From the NCBI GenBank assembly GCA_963681505.1, contig OY811984.1, positions 1,655,272-1,719,271 of the forward strand: DNA of 64,000 nt. Reading direction: 5' to 3'. Below the pieces are notes generated by a model. That model was given only the letters and a program-made list of their open reading frames with translations, ran no database searches and had not been told where the DNA came from. The stretch comes from Eunapius fragilis (Eukaryota > Porifera > Demospongiae > Spongillida > Spongillidae). This document shows, one piece after another, positions 60,572 to 64,000 of the stretch. The translations under genes were made by a program, and so were the position numbers. The stretch's first letter is position 1. Each line of letters starts with the position of its first letter.

Positions 60572-60782
60572 CGCTATATCAGTAGCGTTTGAAGAAATTT
60601 AAGAAAACGATGTTGTCATCAACCTGGCAACCGTTGGGGTATACTATAATCGTGAGCCGAACCCTACGTCGTTTGGCTCTGTTATAGCTATTCAGATCAG
60701 GTAGATTATGACCATGTATGGAATATAGCGGCCGGATATTCGCTCGCGTTATGCATGAAGATGGAAATCGTAAATCGTAGAA

Positions 60783-63316
60783 ACTCAGACACTGGGAGTT
60801 ATAACGCCTGATAAGTGTTTAATATTGTAAAGATACCGTTCCAAAGTACTTTTCGTTCTTTTGTGCGCAAATTTAGTCCCGTATTATGAACCAACAGGGT
60901 ATTGGAAGATGTACTTTTTCAGCTTCCGAGTCATCGTTGTGGTACAACATCATAATCATTTTAGATTCTATGCTAAAAGTTGGGCACTTTTGTTATGCAG
61001 ATTCTGTGGTTACTTGATAGGACAGGTGAAAGCTTCAAGGCGGAAGCATCTTACAAGAAGGAAGAGAAAGTGTTCCAAGTTGTGCAATATTGTGAGACCT
61101 TCTGCTTTTGCAACAACCTTACCCGACAAAATCATGGCAGTACCTGTTGCAGCCAGCGGGCCAATTTCATGACAACCAGGATAGCGTCACGTTATTATAT
61201 ACGTTTCTAATCCATGTGATAATTAAATATCCTTGCTTAAATCGCTCGGAAGGTATAGCGATTCAAACGAAGAGCATTTTTACAAAAGTTGAACTTCACG
61301 ACAAAATTTCGTGACCCAAATATTATAAAAATCCATTGCGTTTGAATAGTTAAAACGTCCGAACGTAAACCAGAGATAATATATTATAAAAATCCATTGC
61401 GTTTGAATCATTAAAACGTCCGAACGGTAAACCAGAGATTTATCTCTGGGTAAACGTAATTGACATCCTATTTTCTAGACTTCATACTATACACCAATAC
61501 ATTTGGGGTCTTTTACTTGCTCCATGCCAGTATTATAACGTCCGATTACCCCACAGGGTTTTAACCTGCCAAAACTTTCGGCAGGAGTAATCAAATTGCT
61601 TCAAATTCGGTTTGTAGGTAGAGAGGTCCTATACCTCTTGATTTGTTCAATTTTTACTTCATCCGTTACGGAAATATAGCTGTACACGGTTTCCCGCTCG
61701 ATTCGTGCCATTAATTAAACCCGCCTCCCATTCATTAAATTGCTTAAATCATTGGCGCGAATCGAGCGGCGTTTCGCTTTTAGACGTGCATATGCAAAAC
61801 CCAAAGGCTTCGATGGGGCGCTACTTCTTTTTCTGGAGAGATCTGATCCAGCTCACAATTTAATGTAAGTGATGCCATTATATAACGCACTCATTTCATT
61901 TCATAACGTTACCACAGTAACAGTCGTCATTAGCGCCACTATCTCATTTCAGTCCGAGCCCCTATCTTGGGTTTACACTGCTCCGCTCTTTAAAATATAC
62001 CTGGCCGATGAAAATCTGATGTCACTGTCCGGGAATGATTTATATCAATTCTATAAGACGTTAGTCACTACGCGCCATTTTGAATAATTATTATCATGTT
62101 TAGCGGTGGCTTACATTTTCGACAATTTCCGGAGCTTGCTCATTCATTTATTCAATAGCGATTTGGTTTTTCGACTTGTTTGCCAGATATAGTTGTGAAT
62201 CGAAAGCCTAGTTTGTGACAGTTGCATGTTTGCAAACTTTCCTATACCGTTAGTCTGGGGACCAGATGACTGCCAGTCATCTGGTCCCCAGACTATTTCT
62301 CCTACGCAGCGTCACTAGGTATTTCCCACTGACAGGTGCGCGCGTCATAATGCGTATTATTTACACAACCCTGTACCTCCAACAGGAACCGGATGCATAC
62401 ACGCACGACTTCAGGCCCATATACGCATTAAGTTTATTTTGTGACTGATGATATCATGCATGTACAGTATTTTCCTTGCGCTCAACCACAATTAAATATA
62501 TGAACGGGATTAAAGTCAAACACAAAATACGACCGCATGGAAATATCACTCCGGCCATGACAGCACCCCAGCTGTTCCGCTGCAACTCGCGGAACGTGTT
62601 TACTTTTAAAACTTGTCACACACCTATTTGTATATGTTATAAGCATTTAATAAGCGGATGTTCTTTTCATTGACCGCAACAAATATATGTATCTTCGTCT
62701 CTTCGAGAAAAACATATATGTACATGACGAGGAGCCTAGAGCAATGGACATACAAATCAATGTGACTGGCTATGTTTTATGTTGCTATATAGATGCAGCT
62801 GGTTAAACAGCCCGCGCACATATTCATATAAGCGTTGGTTTTAGGTATATACTATATAGTGTACTGTTATAGCGCCCACCTGTAGATGCTGCCCTTGAGA
62901 TCCTCAGTGCACGAAATGATTTCGTATCAGTAAACGTAGTCTTGTTATCGATGACGTAATGAAGTAAATATTGCTTTAGCTACTAACAGCAGAGCCGCAG
63001 GCCCGTATAGCTTTTATATATATATATATATATGAGGTGCGCCCCCCCGCCCCCGTGCGTATAGACCAGTTGCGGCGCGAACGTTTATCGTTGGGATGGC
63101 CTTATAAGGCCATAATAACGACGAACGTGTTAGTCGTGGGCGTCAATTTTCGGCGGCCATTTTGGTGGGCATGTACTGGCCAAAATGGAATGGTCACGAG
63201 TTGTGTACAATCGGCTGAACAAATCGGTTCGAAAAGAAATGTGACAGTAAACATTCAAATTTCTTACCGATAGCTAACTTTTTCGAACCGATTTGTTCAG
63301 CCGATTGTACACAACT
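60783..63316. repeat. tandem segmental duplication, unit C (truncated)
   Basis: Repeats units A and B up to the right arm of the long inverted repeat, then stops at GTACACAACT (63316), where hAT-like sequence begins. Foldback half-copy at about 61255-61775, intact 43-nt hairpin at 62252-62294, left arm of the inverted repeat from 63056. No gene in the visible part; the gene-bearing end would lie beyond the hAT element. Confidence 0.9.
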
Positions 63317-64000
63317 CAGGCCCGTAAGCAGCTCTAGAAAAATGGTCAGGCTGGTAACCGGACTACAAGTAATAGCAGCGGGGTCTGGGGCTCTGCCCCA
63401 GACGTTTTTATGCATTCAGTAATCTGAGCGGCCTTTTTGGAATCTTAAATGCTATAATTGTGGCAATGAAATATTTCACTGCATGGATGATATAAATCAA
63501 AGTTCCAAACTATACTCTTTATACCATTATATACTCAAAACACATGCATACTCCCTGTATAATTCCTACCTAATATATGGAAGTTTTATTAAATGACACA
63601 ACATTGTGCTCAGAGATCTCAAAGTCAAAACTTGCCAAACAGAGAAAGACGATGCTCACTATTACACACAACTCATTTAGGCAATCCTCCAGCACTAGTG
63701 AATCACAGCGATTCTTATGGACATGGAGAACAAGCAGATTATTCAGCCTTGAATCACTCATTGTTGTTCTGAGGTAAGACTTAACTCTCCTCAGAGCAGA
63801 AGCACTTCTCTCGCTGACAGCATTTGTTGCTGGCATGACCAGCAGCAGATGAATAAGGGAGCACACCTGTGTGATACTGATACGCATACCTGGAGATAGA
63901 GTCCAAACGTGTTGCACAATATCTCGTATACCAACATTAGCAGTGGTAGGAAAAGCTGACAAGATTATGGACCGGAACAGTTCCATCTGGGTATGAAGCA
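63317..64000. mobile_element. hAT transposon, left end to window edge
   Basis: Begins CAGGCCCGTAAGCAGCTCTA exactly where unit C breaks off. It holds the hairpin GTCTGGGGCTCTGCCCCAGAC (near 63384-63404), also seen inside the element at 31963, and transposase coding sequence on the minus strand. The other end lies outside the window. Confidence 0.7.
63570..64000 (-). CDS. hAT-family transposase, C-terminal part
   Basis: Open on the minus strand from the window edge to a stop at 63570-63572; the 5' part is outside. The text MPATNAVSERSASALRRVKS, then YLRTTMSDSRLNNLLVLHVH is the conserved C-terminal dimerisation region of hAT transposases and their domesticated zf-MYM/THAP relatives. It is followed by an unusual hydrophobic tail of about 45 residues. 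The frame is open with no stop over 143 codons. Whether the whole gene is active cannot be told from this part. Confidence 0.8.
   Translation of the reverse strand, partial: LHTQMELFRSIILSAFPTTANVGIRDIVQHVWTLSPGMRISITQVCSLIHLLLVMPATNAVSERSASALRRVKSYLRTTMSDSRLNNLLVLHVHKNRCDSLVLEDCLNELCVIVSIVFLCLASFDFEISEHNVVSFNKTSIY

Larger units (their letters stand above)
53995..60782. repeat. tandem segmental duplication, unit B
   Basis: Same order as unit A. Private features: an insertion at about 54408-55374, no hAT-type insertion, a longer poly-C run (about 57271-57301), a longer 10-bp minisatellite and a frameshift in the gene. Confidence 0.9.

Noticed and set aside
47830-63316. The triplication as a pure assembly artefact of two haplotypes
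   Set aside because: Three units in one direction with private insertions of different kinds are hard to get from two haplotypes; still worth a read-depth check.

Overview
This looks like nuclear DNA of an animal. Most genes are split by GT-AG introns. The DNA between them is packed with CA/TG microsatellites, poly-G or poly-C tracts and minisatellites with 10-60 bp units, and there are remains of LINE, SINE, hAT, Harbinger-like and foldback elements. A sponge (probably a demosponge) is my best guess. It rests on large intronless proteins joining a Pmp-like beta-helix ectodomain to a many-pass membrane domain, which I associate with sponge gene sets, and on very short introns. That placement is inference, not proof.

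Left part (1-28.9 kb): a cluster of nine two-exon genes for divergent Rab-like small GTPases, here called RLG1-RLG9. Order and strand are RLG1+, 2+, 3+, 4-, 5-, 6+, 7+, 8+, 9-. All nine have one phase-0 intron at the same place, just before the strand leading into the DTxG (G3) motif, so they come from one ancestor by tandem duplication and inversion. All nine lack the catalytic glutamine that follows DTAG in normal Rab and Ras proteins (V, T, T, L, M, A, S, N, E instead). Most also carry a bulky P-loop residue at the Ras-12 position, and six have DTGG rather than DTAG. Most have a prenylatable C-terminal cysteine motif. They look like membrane-anchored, hydrolysis-poor GTPases and are the most notable system in the window. 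RLG1-3 and RLG4-9 form two subgroups.

Middle part (29-43.3 kb): mostly repeats. A broken CR1/Jockey-like LINE, three pieces of a second LINE family, a tRNA-derived SINE, a hAT-type non-autonomous element, a Harbinger-like MITE, a palindromic MITE and several minisatellites lie here. Three minus-strand exons fit the end of a formin FH2 domain. Two of them splice in frame, and the LINE and a 30-bp minisatellite would lie in an intron of that gene.

Right part (43.3-64 kb): one long minus-strand gene for a beta-helix/multi-pass membrane protein (about 1219 aa). It is followed by a tandem triplication (units A, B, C; about 6.2 kb, 6.8 kb and a truncated 2.5 kb). Each full unit carries a shorter relative of that membrane protein (566 aa). 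The unit A copy is intact; the unit B copy is frameshifted by a 4-bp insertion. Units differ by a 496-bp hAT-type insertion (A only), a palindrome-bearing insertion of about 970 bp (B only) and minisatellite length. Unit C is cut off where a hAT transposon begins, and that element runs off the right edge.
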